64,000 bases of DNA, from NCBI RefSeq assembly GCF_022760175.1, contig NZ_CP094326.1:2220804-2284803 (forward strand), given 5' to 3'. The position numbers and the translations under genes are program-made. Below the pieces are notes generated by a model that ran no database searches, was not told the DNA's origin, and saw only the letters and a program-made list of their open reading frames with translations. This DNA is from Zhouia spongiae (GTDB lineage: Bacteria > Bacteroidota > Bacteroidia > Flavobacteriales > Flavobacteriaceae). This document shows, piece by piece, positions 26,511 to 35,481 of the stretch; the first letter of the stretch is position 1, and the number at the start of each line of letters is the position of its first letter.

Positions 26511-27452
26511 ATGCGTATATTGATTACAGGGGCCACAGGACTGATCGGTCGGGAAATAGTAAAGCTTTGCAGACAGCAAGGAATAGCTGTCCATTACCTT
26601 ACTACAGACAGCTCTAAGATTGTTTCCAGGGAAAATTACAGAGGGTTTTACTGGGATACGAACCGTTTTGAGATAGATGAAGCCTGTTTTAAGGGGGTGG
26701 ATGCTATTATCAATCTGGCCGGTAGTTCTATTGCTAAGCGTTGGACGAGTTCATACAAGAAAGTAATACTGGGTAGCAGGGTTAATAGTATTTTGACACT
26801 TAAAAAAGGTTTGGTTCAGGCTGATGTAAAAGTAAGGACTATTGTTTCTTCATCCGCTATAGGCATATATCCTGATTCAGGTGTTAATTATTATGAAGAA
26901 AGTTTTTCGGGAATAGACCAGTCTTTTTTAGGGACTATAGTAGAAAAGTGGGAGGCAACAGCTGAGGAGTTAAAGGAATGTACTGATAGTCTGGCTGTCA
27001 TTAGAACAGGTTTGGTGCTTTCGGGTGATGGAGGGGCTTTACCTAAAATGGTGCGGCCGGTAAATAATTATGTAGGGTCACCATTTGGGAATGGACAACA
27101 GTGGCAAAGCTGGATTCATATAACCGATCTTGCCCGTATTTTTTTATTTGCTATCAAGCATCAAATGTCAGGTGTTTATAATGGAGTAGCCCCTAATCCG
27201 GTGACTAATGAAAAATTAATCAGAAGTATTGCTGAGGTTTTAGAGAAGCCAATTCTTTTTCCAAAAGTTCCAGCGTTTATATTGCAGTTTGTTTTAGGGG
27301 AAATGTCTCATGCAGTTCTTGCAAGTCAGCGGGTAAGTTCAAAAAAGATTCAAGAAGAAGGTTTTGGGTTTAAGTATCCTAATTTGCAGGGGGCATTAAG
27401 AGAGATCATTCTGGGGTATAAAAAAAGCCAATTCAACGAAGAATTGGCCTGA
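26511..27452 (+). CDS. TIGR01777-family NAD(P)-binding epimerase-like protein
   Basis: The 313-residue protein starts at an ATG that begins a Rossmann fold at once (MRILITGATGLIGREIV); an upstream TTG at 26493 is less likely. Further family blocks are NLAGSSIAKRWT, SSSAIGIYP, IRTGLVLSGDGGALPKM and WQSWIHITDLARI. These proteins (YfcH/SDR39U1-type) have no confirmed substrate. Its last codons hold the terminator of the opposing YceI gene. Confidence 0.87.
   Translation: MRILITGATGLIGREIVKLCRQQGIAVHYLTTDSSKIVSRENYRGFYWDTNRFEIDEACFKGVDAIINLAGSSIAKRWTSSYKKVILGSRVNSILTLKKGLVQADVKVRTIVSSSAIGIYPDSGVNYYEESFSGIDQSFLGTIVEKWEATAEELKECTDSLAVIRTGLVLSGDGGALPKMVRPVNNYVGSPFGNGQQWQSWIHITDLARIFLFAIKHQMSGVYNGVAPNPVTNEKLIRSIAEVLEKPILFPKVPAFILQFVLGEMSHAVLASQRVSSKKIQEEGFGFKYPNLQGALREIILGYKKSQFNEELA
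27421..27448 (-). terminator. YceI-gene terminator inside the opposing coding region
   Basis: On the minus strand GCCAATTC / GAATTGGC with a 6-nt loop is followed by seven T. It lies within the last codons of the TIGR01777 gene and ends the YceI transcript. Confidence 0.8.
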
Positions 27453-27472
27453 TTTTCTATGTCCGGTATATG

Positions 27473-28147
27473 TTACGCTTTGTTAGCTTTGATAGAGATT
27501 TTTAATTCAATATCATCGTTGATAAATTTATCGCCTAAGTTCTCAAAAACAGATTTAGAGCCATAGTTAACTCCCCAATCAGTTCTGTTGATCGTAAAAG
27601 TTTCACTTGTAACAACAACTTCATTACCGTTTACAGCAACATTTACAGGAAAAGAGATATTCTTTTTAATCCCTTTTAGGGTAAGGTTTCCTTCTAAAAC
27701 GGTCTGTCCTTCTTTTTCAGAAACGCCTGTGATCTCAAATGCAGCTGTTGGATGTTCTTTTACATTAAAGAAGTGATCTTCTTTACCTTCGGCATCCCCT
27801 TTTAAATGTGCTTCAAGGTTTTCTTTCCCGTCACCAGACTCAAGATCAGTTACGGTAATTGAATTCATATCGATTAAAAAGCTTCCGCTTTCGATAATGT
27901 TATTCTTTACATTGAACACACCGGATTCTATAGCAATGGTACCTGTATGTGAACCTGTAGGTTTAGAACCCTTCCATTCGATCGTGCTTTCAGCAGGGAT
28001 AGCTTTGAATTTAAGAGCTTCTTCCGAAGCAGTTGCAGCAGTTTCTGCCTCCCCAGCCTGGTTTTCATTTTTCTTATCGTTCTTACATGCAATCGTTACG
28101 GTAGCAAAAACAGCTACCATAGCAAGTTTTAAAGAATGTTTTTTCAT
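27473..28147 (-). CDS. YceI-family lipocalin-like lipoprotein
   Basis: A 224-residue protein with a lipobox ending VTIACKN (Cys21), an Asn/Glu/Ala-rich linker (22-45) and a YceI domain. Visible blocks are STIEWKGSKPTGSHTGTI, GSFLIDMNSITVTDL, LEAHLKGD..FFNVKEHPTAAFEI and TDWGVNYGSKSVFE. YceI barrels bind isoprenoid-like lipids in the periplasm. Here it is membrane-tethered; its ligand is unknown. Confidence 0.92.
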   Translation of the reverse strand: MKKHSLKLAMVAVFATVTIACKNDKKNENQAGEAETAATASEEALKFKAIPAESTIEWKGSKPTGSHTGTIAIESGVFNVKNNIIESGSFLIDMNSITVTDLESGDGKENLEAHLKGDAEGKEDHFFNVKEHPTAAFEITGVSEKEGQTVLEGNLTLKGIKKNISFPVNVAVNGNEVVVTSETFTINRTDWGVNYGSKSVFENLGDKFINDDIELKISIKANKA

Positions 28148-28237
28148 CAGATATGTAGTTTTTTAAATTTCGTTAACAAATGTATAAGATATCATTTTAT
28201 GAAAATGATAAAATTGTATTAAATATTTTGGTGACAT

Positions 28238-28270
28238 TTTGACATTTTACACGAATTGGCAGTACTTTTG
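28238..28270 (+). promoter_or_regulatory. grpE promoter
   Basis: TTTG at 28238-28241, 21 nt, then TACTTTTG at 28263-28270, a good -33/-7 pair. The grpE ATG is 26 nt further on. No CIRCE element was seen. Confidence 0.65.
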
Positions 28271-28295
28271 CCGTGAAAAGAAGGGCAATAAAATT

Positions 28296-28880
28296 ATGTT
28301 TAAAATGAGCAAAAAACCGAAAGAAACGAAAAGTACTGTGGAAGATAAAGATACAACACAAGTTCAGGATCAGGCGCAACAGGTAAATGGTGAGCAAGCA
28401 GCAGGAAAGGAAGAAGCTGTGACTGAAGTTTCTGAAACAGATGGATTGAAAGAAGATCTGGCTAAAGAGAAAGATAAGTTTTTACGTCTTTTTGCAGAAT
28501 TTGAAAATTATAAAAAGAGAACTTCCAAAGAACGCATAGAATTGTTTAAAACGGCAGGCCAGGATGTTATGCAGGCCATGTTGCCCGTTTTGGATGATTT
28601 TGACAGGGCGATGGTCGAAATAGCAAAGTCTGAAGACAAGGAACTGTTAAAAGGAGTTGAGCTCATTAGCAACAAACTTCGAAATGTATTGGAAGGGAAG
28701 GGGCTCGAAGTTATAGAAACAAAAGCAGGAGATACTTTTGATGCAGAGGTTCATGACGCAGTGACCCAAATACCGGCACCTTCAGATGATCTTAAAGGGA
28801 AGATCGTAGATGTAATTGAAAAAGGCTATAAGTTGGGGGATAAAATTATCCGCCATCCGAAAGTTGTATTTGGACAATAA
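28296..28880 (+). CDS. grpE: Nucleotide exchange factor GrpE
   Basis: The 194-residue cochaperone releases ADP from DnaK. Its N-terminal ~55 residues are charged and disordered, then come a long coiled coil (KEDLAKEKDKFLRLFAEFENYKKRT) and the GrpE head with PVLDDFDRAM and a C-terminal beta-wing ending DKIIRHPKVVFG. The ATG at 28296 is chosen over a frame open to 28239, because the promoter lies between them. It is the first gene of a grpE-dnaJ operon. Confidence 0.94.
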   Translation: MFKMSKKPKETKSTVEDKDTTQVQDQAQQVNGEQAAGKEEAVTEVSETDGLKEDLAKEKDKFLRLFAEFENYKKRTSKERIELFKTAGQDVMQAMLPVLDDFDRAMVEIAKSEDKELLKGVELISNKLRNVLEGKGLEVIETKAGDTFDAEVHDAVTQIPAPSDDLKGKIVDVIEKGYKLGDKIIRHPKVVFGQ

Positions 28881-28926
28881 AACTGATTCCAGAAGCTATT
28901 AAAAATCGAAACCCAGAGTTTAAGAA

Positions 28927-30045
28927 ATGAAGCAAGATTATTACGAAATATTAGGAATAAGTAAAGGTGCATCTGACGCTGAAATAAAAAAAGCTTACCG
29001 TAAAAAAGCCATTCAATATCACCCAGATAAGAATCCGGGTGATAAAGAGGCCGAGGAGAATTTTAAGAAAGCGGCAGAAGCTTATGAAGTGCTGAGTGAT
29101 CCTGAGAAGAAAGCACGCTATGACCAGTACGGGCATGCTGCTTTTGACGGTGCCGGTGGTTTTGGCGGTGGCGGGATGAATATGGAAGATATCTTCAGTC
29201 AGTTCGGGGATATTTTCGGAGGTGCTTTTGGAGGAGGCTTCGGTGGTTTCGGCGGTTTCGGCGGAGGCGGAAGAACCCGGGTTAAAGGAAGCAACCTTCG
29301 TATCCGGGTGAAGTTGTCTTTAGAAGAAATAGCCAAAGGCGTAGAGAAAAAAGTAAAGGTACGTCGTAAAGTCAAAGCTGAAGGGGTTACATATAAAACG
29401 TGTTCAACGTGTAATGGTACTGGTCAGATCACACGGATAACCAATACGATTTTAGGGAGAATGCAAACAGCATCTGCCTGTAATGTCTGTGGAGGTTCCG
29501 GTCAGGTAATAGATCACAGACCTTCAGATGCCGATGCCCAAGGGTTAAAAGCAGGGGAAGAGACAGTGTCGATCAAGATACCCGCAGGAGTTGTGGAAGG
29601 CATGCAACTAAAAGTGGCCGGTAAAGGAAATGAAGCACCGGGAAACAGCATTCCGGGCGATTTACTGGTAGTGATAGAAGAGCAAGAGCATCCAACGCTC
29701 AAACGCGAAGGCGATAACTTACACTTTGATCTTTATATCAGTTTTGCCGAGGCGGCATTAGGAACCTCGAAAGAAATAGATACAGTAAGCGGAAAGGTTA
29801 GAATTAAGCTTGAAGACGGAATACAATCTGGAAAAATTTTAAGACTTAAGGGGAAAGGTATTCCGAGTATTAATGGTTATGGAAGCGGTGACCTTTTAGT
29901 GCATGTAAATGTCTGGACCCCAAAAACATTGAATAAAGAACAAAAAGAATTCTTTGAAAAGATGTTGCACGACAACAACTTTGAACCCAAACCGGAGAAG
30001 TCCGACAAATCTTTCTTTGAAAAGGTTAAAGACATGTTTTCTTAA
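28927..30045 (+). CDS. dnaJ: Chaperone protein DnaJ
   Basis: DnaJ delivers unfolded proteins to DnaK and stimulates its ATPase. The 372-residue protein has a J-domain (1-70, with HPD in [14 protein letters not shown]), a Gly/Phe-rich region (about 80-118), and C-terminal substrate-binding domains. The zinc region holds only two CxxCxGxG repeats (CSTCNGTG and CNVCGGSG) where most DnaJ proteins have four, so at most one zinc site can form. This reduced form appears typical of flavobacteria. It follows grpE by 46 nt. Confidence 0.95.
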   Translation: MKQDYYEILGISKGASDAEIKKAYRKKAIQYHPDKNPGDKEAEENFKKAAEAYEVLSDPEKKARYDQYGHAAFDGAGGFGGGGMNMEDIFSQFGDIFGGAFGGGFGGFGGFGGGGRTRVKGSNLRIRVKLSLEEIAKGVEKKVKVRRKVKAEGVTYKTCSTCNGTGQITRITNTILGRMQTASACNVCGGSGQVIDHRPSDADAQGLKAGEETVSIKIPAGVVEGMQLKVAGKGNEAPGNSIPGDLLVVIEEQEHPTLKREGDNLHFDLYISFAEAALGTSKEIDTVSGKVRIKLEDGIQSGKILRLKGKGIPSINGYGSGDLLVHVNVWTPKTLNKEQKEFFEKMLHDNNFEPKPEKSDKSFFEKVKDMFS

Positions 30046-30075
30046 ATTAATCTAAAAAAATTATATTTGTTATTA

Positions 30076-30092
30076 ACTAAACACTGTTTAGT
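30076..30092. promoter_or_regulatory. 17-bp palindrome after dnaJ
   Basis: ACTAAAC-ACT-GTTTAGT, a 7-bp perfect inverted repeat, followed after four bases by T-rich sequence. It may be a first, weak terminator of grpE-dnaJ or an operator. Confidence 0.35.
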
Positions 30093-30121
30093 GAAATTTT
30101 TTCTTTTTCATAGCAATTTTT

Positions 30122-30156
30122 CCCATCCTTAGCTTTAGCCAAAGGGTGGGTTTTTT
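30122..30156 (+). terminator. dnaJ terminator
   Basis: CCCATCCTT / AAGGGTGGG (one G-T pair) with an 11-nt loop and six T, between dnaJ and the ABC operon. Confidence 0.85.
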
Positions 30157-30214
30157 GTTTTGTTTAAGTAATGCATATAAAGGGTAGTTTTAGTGAGTTG
30201 TTTTACTATTTCTA

Positions 30215-30222
30215 TATCTTTG
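30215..30222 (+). promoter_or_regulatory. -7 element of the ABC-MscS-regulator operon
   Basis: TATCTTTG, a perfect TAnnTTTG, 19 nt before the first ATG of the operon. The nearest TTG (30198-30200) is only 14 nt away, a short spacing. Confidence 0.5.
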
Positions 30223-30241
30223 GAAAATTCAATTAGTAGGT

Positions 30242-31168
30242 ATGAGCAATTTATTGGTAGCACAGAATGTGACCAAACGATTTGGTGACTTTACCGCACT
30301 TAACAATGTGTCGTTAGAAATTCCGGAAGGAAGTATTTTCGGGTTGCTGGGACCTAACGGAGCGGGGAAGACCACTTTTATCAGAATTATCAATCAGATT
30401 ACATATCCCGATCAGGGAACCGTTACCCTGAACGGAGAACCCTTACAGGCGAAACATATTTCCCAGATAGGGTATCTGCCTGAGGAAAGAGGACTTTACA
30501 AAAGTATGAAGGTGGGAGAACAGGCATTGTACCTGGCGCAGTTGAAGGGACTTAACAAGGCAGAGGCCAAAAAAAGATTAAGATACTGGTTTGATCGTCT
30601 TGAAATCGGCGACTGGTGGAATAAAAAAGTGCAAGAGTTGTCAAAAGGGATGGCACAGAAAATACAGTTCGTAGTAACCGTTTTGCACGAACCGAAGCTG
30701 CTTATTTTTGATGAACCTTTTAGTGGATTTGATCCTATTAATGCCAATTTAATTAAAGACGAAATTCTTCAGTTGAAAGCGAAAGGAGCCACCGTTATTT
30801 TCTCAACCCACAGAATGGAATCTGTAGAGGAACTATGTGATCATATAGCTTTGATCCATAAATCAAATAAAATATTGGACGGGAAACTTATCGATATCAA
30901 ACGGGCTTACCGGACAAATACGTTTGAAGTGGGGATAGAGACCGAAAACAAAACAGGCTTACAGCAGGAATTGTCGGAGAAATTTATCACTACCGAGGCA
31001 TTTTTTAAAACGGTAAATGATGAATTGAAACTCAAGATCCGGTTGGAAAACGGAACTTCTCCGGCCGAGTTGATCAATTACTTGAATCAGCGGGGAATGA
31101 TCACCCATTTTGTGGAAGAAATACCAAGTGCAAACGATATTTTTATTCAGGCGGTTAAAAACAATTAG
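30242..31168 (+). CDS. ABC transporter ATP-binding protein (NatA-like)
   Basis: The 308-residue ATPase has Walker A GPNGAGKTT near residue 38, the signature LSKGMAQKIQ near 138, Walker B LLIFDEP, and a H-loop STHRME. The C-terminal ~75 residues match the small DUF4162-type domain of NatA-like exporters. It energises the permease encoded one base downstream and pumps an unknown substrate, with sodium ions and drugs as known substrates of relatives. It is the first gene of a four-gene operon. Confidence 0.92.
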   Translation: MSNLLVAQNVTKRFGDFTALNNVSLEIPEGSIFGLLGPNGAGKTTFIRIINQITYPDQGTVTLNGEPLQAKHISQIGYLPEERGLYKSMKVGEQALYLAQLKGLNKAEAKKRLRYWFDRLEIGDWWNKKVQELSKGMAQKIQFVVTVLHEPKLLIFDEPFSGFDPINANLIKDEILQLKAKGATVIFSTHRMESVEELCDHIALIHKSNKILDGKLIDIKRAYRTNTFEVGIETENKTGLQQELSEKFITTEAFFKTVNDELKLKIRLENGTSPAELINYLNQRGMITHFVEEIPSANDIFIQAVKNN

Positions 31169-31169
31169 A

Positions 31170-32486
31170 ATGAATCATTTATTATTAGTTATAAAGAGAG
31201 AATATATTAATAAAGTACGTAACAAATCGTTTATTGTTATGACCTTTGTGAGTCCTCTGATATTTGTCGGCCTGGCAGCTTTGGTAGCATATCTTTCTCA
31301 GCTCAATAGCGACAGCACGAAGACAATTGCAGTATTGGACGAATCAGGTTATTTCGAAGGAGAATTTTTATCTGACGGGAACCTGAATTATCATGTTCTG
31401 GAAAATACAGCTTTAGCAGATGCGCAAAAGATCGTAAAAGAAGGTAATGCTTCCGGTTTACTGTATATCCCCTCAGGGTCACTAAATGAACTGTCAAATG
31501 CTATTGAATTCTTTTCGGAAGAATCGCCTAGTTTCAGTTTGGTAGAAGGGCTGACAGATAAGCTGGAAAAGAAGATGTTTAAGCTTAATTTGCAGGAGAA
31601 AAATGTCGATGCCACCAAGATAGAAGCTTCACGGGTGGATGTAGATATTACTTTAGAAAACTTTGCGGGTGAAAAAACGTCTAAGTTGGGGAATGTCCTG
31701 AAATTGGTTTTTGGAGGGGTGGCCGGTTATCTGTTGATGATGTTTATCATTATTTATGGCAATATGATCATGCGGAGTGTAATTGAAGAAAAAACAAACC
31801 GTATTATCGAAATAATAATATCGTCCGTAAAACCGATTCAGCTTATGATGGGAAAGATCATAGGAACTTCACTGGCCGGTATCACCCAGTTCTTTATGTG
31901 GTTATTGGTAGGGGGGCTGTTGTTGGGAATGACTTCAGTAATATTTGATGTAAATCTGGTTCAGGCGAGAATGGAACAGCCGCAGATGCTTTTGGAGAAT
32001 GCTACCCAGCAGGAAAATATGGAATTGATTGCGCAGTCACTTGTTTCCGAGTTGTTTCACCTGCCTCTGGGAACGCTCATAGCAGGTTTTATAATTTACT
32101 TTCTTGGAGGCTATCTTTTGTATAGCTCTTTATATGCAGCGATAGGAGCTGCTGTAGATAACGAAACCGATACCCAGCAATTTATGCTGCCTATTATTAT
32201 GCCTTTGATGCTCGGTATTTATGTAGGTTTTTTTACTGTGATGGAAGACCCGCACGGGACTGTGTCTACGGTCTTTTCATTTATACCGTTTACCTCGCCT
32301 ATAGTAATGTTAATGCGAATTCCGTTTGGAGTGCCTGTATGGCAAATTATTTTATCCATTCTGATTCTGTATCTTACCTTTGTTTTTACGGTCTGGTTTG
32401 CAGCAAAAATATACAGGGTCGGTATATTGATGTATGGTAAAAAACCAAGCTATAAAGAGATCTTTAAATGGATTAAATATTCTTAA
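31170..32486 (+). CDS. ABC transporter permease (NatB-like)
   Basis: The 438-residue inner-membrane protein begins with LLVIKREYINKVRNKSFIVMT and a first membrane segment, then a ~150-residue extracytoplasmic region and about five further segments. The block NRIIEIIISSVKPIQLMMGKIIG is typical of ABC2-type exporters. The ATG at 31170 follows the ATPase stop by one base; a frame open from 31110 overlaps the ATPase and is not used. It partners the preceding ATPase. Confidence 0.88.
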   Translation: MNHLLLVIKREYINKVRNKSFIVMTFVSPLIFVGLAALVAYLSQLNSDSTKTIAVLDESGYFEGEFLSDGNLNYHVLENTALADAQKIVKEGNASGLLYIPSGSLNELSNAIEFFSEESPSFSLVEGLTDKLEKKMFKLNLQEKNVDATKIEASRVDVDITLENFAGEKTSKLGNVLKLVFGGVAGYLLMMFIIIYGNMIMRSVIEEKTNRIIEIIISSVKPIQLMMGKIIGTSLAGITQFFMWLLVGGLLLGMTSVIFDVNLVQARMEQPQMLLENATQQENMELIAQSLVSELFHLPLGTLIAGFIIYFLGGYLLYSSLYAAIGAAVDNETDTQQFMLPIIMPLMLGIYVGFFTVMEDPHGTVSTVFSFIPFTSPIVMLMRIPFGVPVWQIILSILILYLTFVFTVWFAAKIYRVGILMYGKKPSYKEIFKWIKYS

Positions 32487-33341
32487 ATGGAATTACTGAA
32501 AAGCATCATCAAGGAGATAAAAGAGTTTTTAAACCTTACATTAATAGGAGGAGATAACAAGCAATATGCAATTACTGTCGGAACACTGTTAATAATGATG
32601 ATAGGGTGCATAATGGCTTATTATGTGCTGCGACTTATTAAAAATTTAATTACATCAAGATTATCGAAAGGTGACAAGCGCAAGTTTACCAGCATTTTTA
32701 CATTCGTTCATTATATAGTATATATTATTGTAATAGTGGTGGTCTTGAGCTCTTCGGGGGTAGATCTTACGGTATTATTGACTGCCTCTGCAGCCTTGTT
32801 TGTAGGTTTGGGCTTTGCCTTGCAATATCTTTTTCAGGATATAATTTCGGGGATATTAATCATTATGGATCAATCTTTGCATCAGGGAGATATAATACAG
32901 ATTAATGATAAAGTAGTAAAGATTTATGATATAAGATTAAGGAGTACCAGAGGGATCACAAAGAATGAGAAGGTAATGATCATTCCGAACCATAAGTTCT
33001 TGACAGAAAACATTTTTAATTTTACTCAAAACTCCAGGCTGAACAGAGAGTTTGTTAAGATAGGAGTAGCTTATGGAAGTGATGTTGAACTGGTAACAAG
33101 GCTGTTGAAAAATAGCGTAGAGGAGGTTGAAGGCGTTTTGGAAAAACCGGAACCACAGGTGTTTTTTGAAGATTTTGGAGATTCGGCATTGATGTTCGGT
33201 TTGTATTTTTATACGGATGACACCTTCAATGAACCAAAAATTAAGAGTGATATACGATATAGGATCGATAAACTTTTCAGGGAGAATAAGGTAACGATAC
33301 CATTCCCGCAACGAGATGTTCATCTGTTCCAGGAAAAATAA
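32487..33341 (+). CDS. MscS-family mechanosensitive ion channel
   Basis: The 284-residue protein has three N-terminal membrane segments, the last being the pore helix (VLLTASAALFVGLGFALQYLFQDIISGI, read here in two halves), followed by the MscS beta domain with MDQSLHQGDIIQI and an alpha/beta vestibule domain. Such channels open under membrane tension and release solutes during osmotic downshock. The ATG starts on the base after the permease stop, indicating tight operon organisation. Confidence 0.93.
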   Translation: MELLKSIIKEIKEFLNLTLIGGDNKQYAITVGTLLIMMIGCIMAYYVLRLIKNLITSRLSKGDKRKFTSIFTFVHYIVYIIVIVVVLSSSGVDLTVLLTASAALFVGLGFALQYLFQDIISGILIIMDQSLHQGDIIQINDKVVKIYDIRLRSTRGITKNEKVMIIPNHKFLTENIFNFTQNSRLNREFVKIGVAYGSDVELVTRLLKNSVEEVEGVLEKPEPQVFFEDFGDSALMFGLYFYTDDTFNEPKIKSDIRYRIDKLFRENKVTIPFPQRDVHLFQEK

Positions 33342-33347
33342 ACAGAT

Positions 33348-34511
33348 ATGGCTAAAATATTAATCATAGAAGATGAAGCTGCCATCCGTAGGGTCTTGGT
33401 CAAGATCCTGGCTGAAGAAAACGGAGAATACCAGGTTGAAGAAGCTGAAGACGGGCTTTCAGGAATTGAAAAGATTAAAAAAGAAGATTACGATTTAGTG
33501 CTTTGCGATATTAAAATGCCCAAAATGGATGGTGTGGAAGTGCTGGAAGCAGTAAAGAAAGTAAAACCTGAGGTTCCTTTTGTGATGATTTCCGGACATG
33601 GCGACCTGGAAACAGCAGTAAACACCATGAAGATGGGAGCTTATGATTATATCTCGAAACCGCCGGACCTTAACAGGTTACTCAATACGGTGCGTAATGC
33701 CCTCGATAAAAAAGAGCTTGTACAGGAGAATAAGCTCTTAAAGAAAAAGGTTAGTAAGCACTATGAGATGATAGGCCGGAGCGAACCTATCAATCTGGTG
33801 AAAGACATGATTGAAAAAGTGGCATCGACAGATGCCAGGGTTCTTATTACCGGGCCTAATGGTACGGGTAAGGAATTGGTAGCACATTGGTTACATGAAA
33901 AAAGCGAACGCTCCAAAAAACCGATGATAGAGGTAAACTGTGCTGCTATTCCGTCAGAACTGATAGAGAGCGAACTCTTCGGGCATGTTAAGGGAGCATT
34001 TACCTCGGCTGTAAAGGACAGGGCAGGTAAGTTTGAAACAGCGAATGGAGGGACGATCTTTTTAGATGAGATCGGAGACATGAGCCTTTCGGCACAAGCC
34101 AAAGTATTAAGAGCATTACAGGAGAATAAAATATCAAGAGTAGGGAGCGATAAGGACATCAAGGTAGATGTAAGGGTAATAGCCGCAACCAATAAGGATC
34201 TCGGGAAAGAGATAGAAGAGGGGAAGTTCAGGGAAGATCTATACCACAGGCTTGCCGTAATTCTTATAAAGGTACCGGCTTTAAATGACCGAAGAGAAGA
34301 TATCCCGCTTCTTATTGAACATTTTGCTAATAAAGTTGCTGAAGAACAAGGTATGGCTGCCAAGGCATTTTCTGATAAAGCAGTGAAACTTCTTCAGGAG
34401 TATGACTGGACCGGAAATATTAGGGAGTTGAGAAATGTGGTGGAGAGACTTATAATTTTAGGCGATAAGGAAGTTTCCGAATCTGATGTTAAGTTGTTTG
34501 CAAGTAAATGA
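33348..34511 (+). CDS. Sigma-54-type response regulator without DNA-binding domain
   Basis: Residues 1-120 form a receiver domain (IIEDEAAIRRVL, Asp54 in LVLCDIKMP, and a conserved Lys near 105). Residues about 140-370 form the AAA+ domain with Walker A GPNGTGKE, the sigma-54 contact GAFTSA in place of GAFTGA, Walker B GGTIFLDEIGD, and VRVIAATNKD. The Fis-type helix-turn-helix that NtrC proteins use to bind DNA is missing: the protein ends soon after LRNVVERLIILGD. It may act from solution or through a partner. No histidine kinase lies beside it. It is the last gene of the operon. Confidence 0.9.
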   Translation: MAKILIIEDEAAIRRVLVKILAEENGEYQVEEAEDGLSGIEKIKKEDYDLVLCDIKMPKMDGVEVLEAVKKVKPEVPFVMISGHGDLETAVNTMKMGAYDYISKPPDLNRLLNTVRNALDKKELVQENKLLKKKVSKHYEMIGRSEPINLVKDMIEKVASTDARVLITGPNGTGKELVAHWLHEKSERSKKPMIEVNCAAIPSELIESELFGHVKGAFTSAVKDRAGKFETANGGTIFLDEIGDMSLSAQAKVLRALQENKISRVGSDKDIKVDVRVIAATNKDLGKEIEEGKFREDLYHRLAVILIKVPALNDRREDIPLLIEHFANKVAEEQGMAAKAFSDKAVKLLQEYDWTGNIRELRNVVERLIILGDKEVSESDVKLFASK

Positions 34512-34517
34512 TTATAA

Positions 34518-34553
34518 AAATACCCCCAAATTGTGTATGACATTTTGGGGGCT
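34518..34553 (+). terminator. Terminator, twin copy 2 (conserved loop)
   Basis: CCCCCAAA / TTTGGGGG with loop TTGTGTATGACAT, starting 7 nt after the response-regulator stop. It differs from copy 1 (23788-23826) at one base in the loop and in the flanks after GGGGG. Confidence 0.88.
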
Positions 34554-34566
34554 TTAATTAAGTTTT

Positions 34567-35382
34567 TTAATTACAGTTTTGTATGGCCGACAGGGCTTCC
34601 TGCTGAACTTTTATCAGTAAGTTCTGATAATACTTTTTGGTTTCTGCCAGGCTTTCATGTTGTAATGAAGCCTCACTTTTGTTATAGATAAAGGCATCTA
34701 ATACCTGTTGGGCTTTAGGGCATTCCATGGTTTTCAGGAGTTGTTTCATGGCATTTTTATAATCTGCAATAGCCTGGTCGGCTTCCGTTTTTAGTTGTAT
34801 TTGTACAGCTAATTCTGCCTGCCGCTCTTTTTTAATCTCTTCTTTCAGAGCCTGTTGCCTGGCTATTTGTTCCTGAAGTTTGCGCTGTTCTTCCAGAAGT
34901 TTTTGCTGTTTGGCCTCCAGTGCTTTTTGGGCTTCAAGAAGATTGTCCTGATTCTCATCAATACCAGCCACTTCGGCAGTATAGGTATTTACGGATGAGG
35001 TTGTATTTGTGCTTGCCGGTGATGAGGTGCATATCTCCAATGCATTCATCATAGCTTCAGCATCTTCAAGTGCCTTTTTGGTAAAAAAGTTTCCTGTTTT
35101 CCAATCCACCGGATCAACCGCTTTTTTTAGGTCGATCAATGCTTCTTCAATAGCCTTACCGGCTTCAGCGCAGTCGCAACCCTGCATCTTTTGCTGTGTT
35201 TTTTCAAAAGCATCAACAGCACGCTCAGCATAGTAACGCTGATGATCAAAATTGTCCGATTTTAAGGCTCTTTTGGTATGCATTAGTGCATAGCTAGCCG
35301 ATGAATGTGCATCTAAACAATCTGCCATTACCACAGTAGACAGCATAAAACACGATAGGGTAAGTAGTATAATTTTCTTCAT
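34567..35382 (-). CDS. Secreted coiled-coil protein of unknown function
   Basis: The ATG at 35382 is chosen because it begins a signal peptide (KKIILLTLSCFMLSTVVMA-D); the frame is open upstream to 35427. The 271-residue protein has a helical N-terminal part with paired cysteines (CLDAHSSAS, MQGCDCAEAGK), a Ser/Thr-rich linker, then a long coiled coil of Gln, Glu and Lys (about 150-215) and a helical end. Similar periplasmic proteins exist in flavobacteria but none has a known role. Confidence 0.7.
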   Translation of the reverse strand: MKKIILLTLSCFMLSTVVMADCLDAHSSASYALMHTKRALKSDNFDHQRYYAERAVDAFEKTQQKMQGCDCAEAGKAIEEALIDLKKAVDPVDWKTGNFFTKKALEDAEAMMNALEICTSSPASTNTTSSVNTYTAEVAGIDENQDNLLEAQKALEAKQQKLLEEQRKLQEQIARQQALKEEIKKERQAELAVQIQLKTEADQAIADYKNAMKQLLKTMECPKAQQVLDAFIYNKSEASLQHESLAETKKYYQNLLIKVQQEALSAIQNCN

Positions 35383-35481
35383 AAGGTTAAGTATAAGTAA
35401 GAATTTTTGGGTATTACAATAATACAATTTTCAATTGTTTTATTAAAGTGTTTTAGTAACTTACCTCTTTAAATTCATAAA

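Noticed and set aside
28150-28295. CIRCE element before grpE
   Set aside because: No TTAGCACTC inverted repeat is present; only an ordinary -33/-7 promoter is seen.
33761-34363. 200-codon minus-strand ORF inside the response regulator
   Set aside because: Antisense to the AAA+ domain and unlike any protein in composition.
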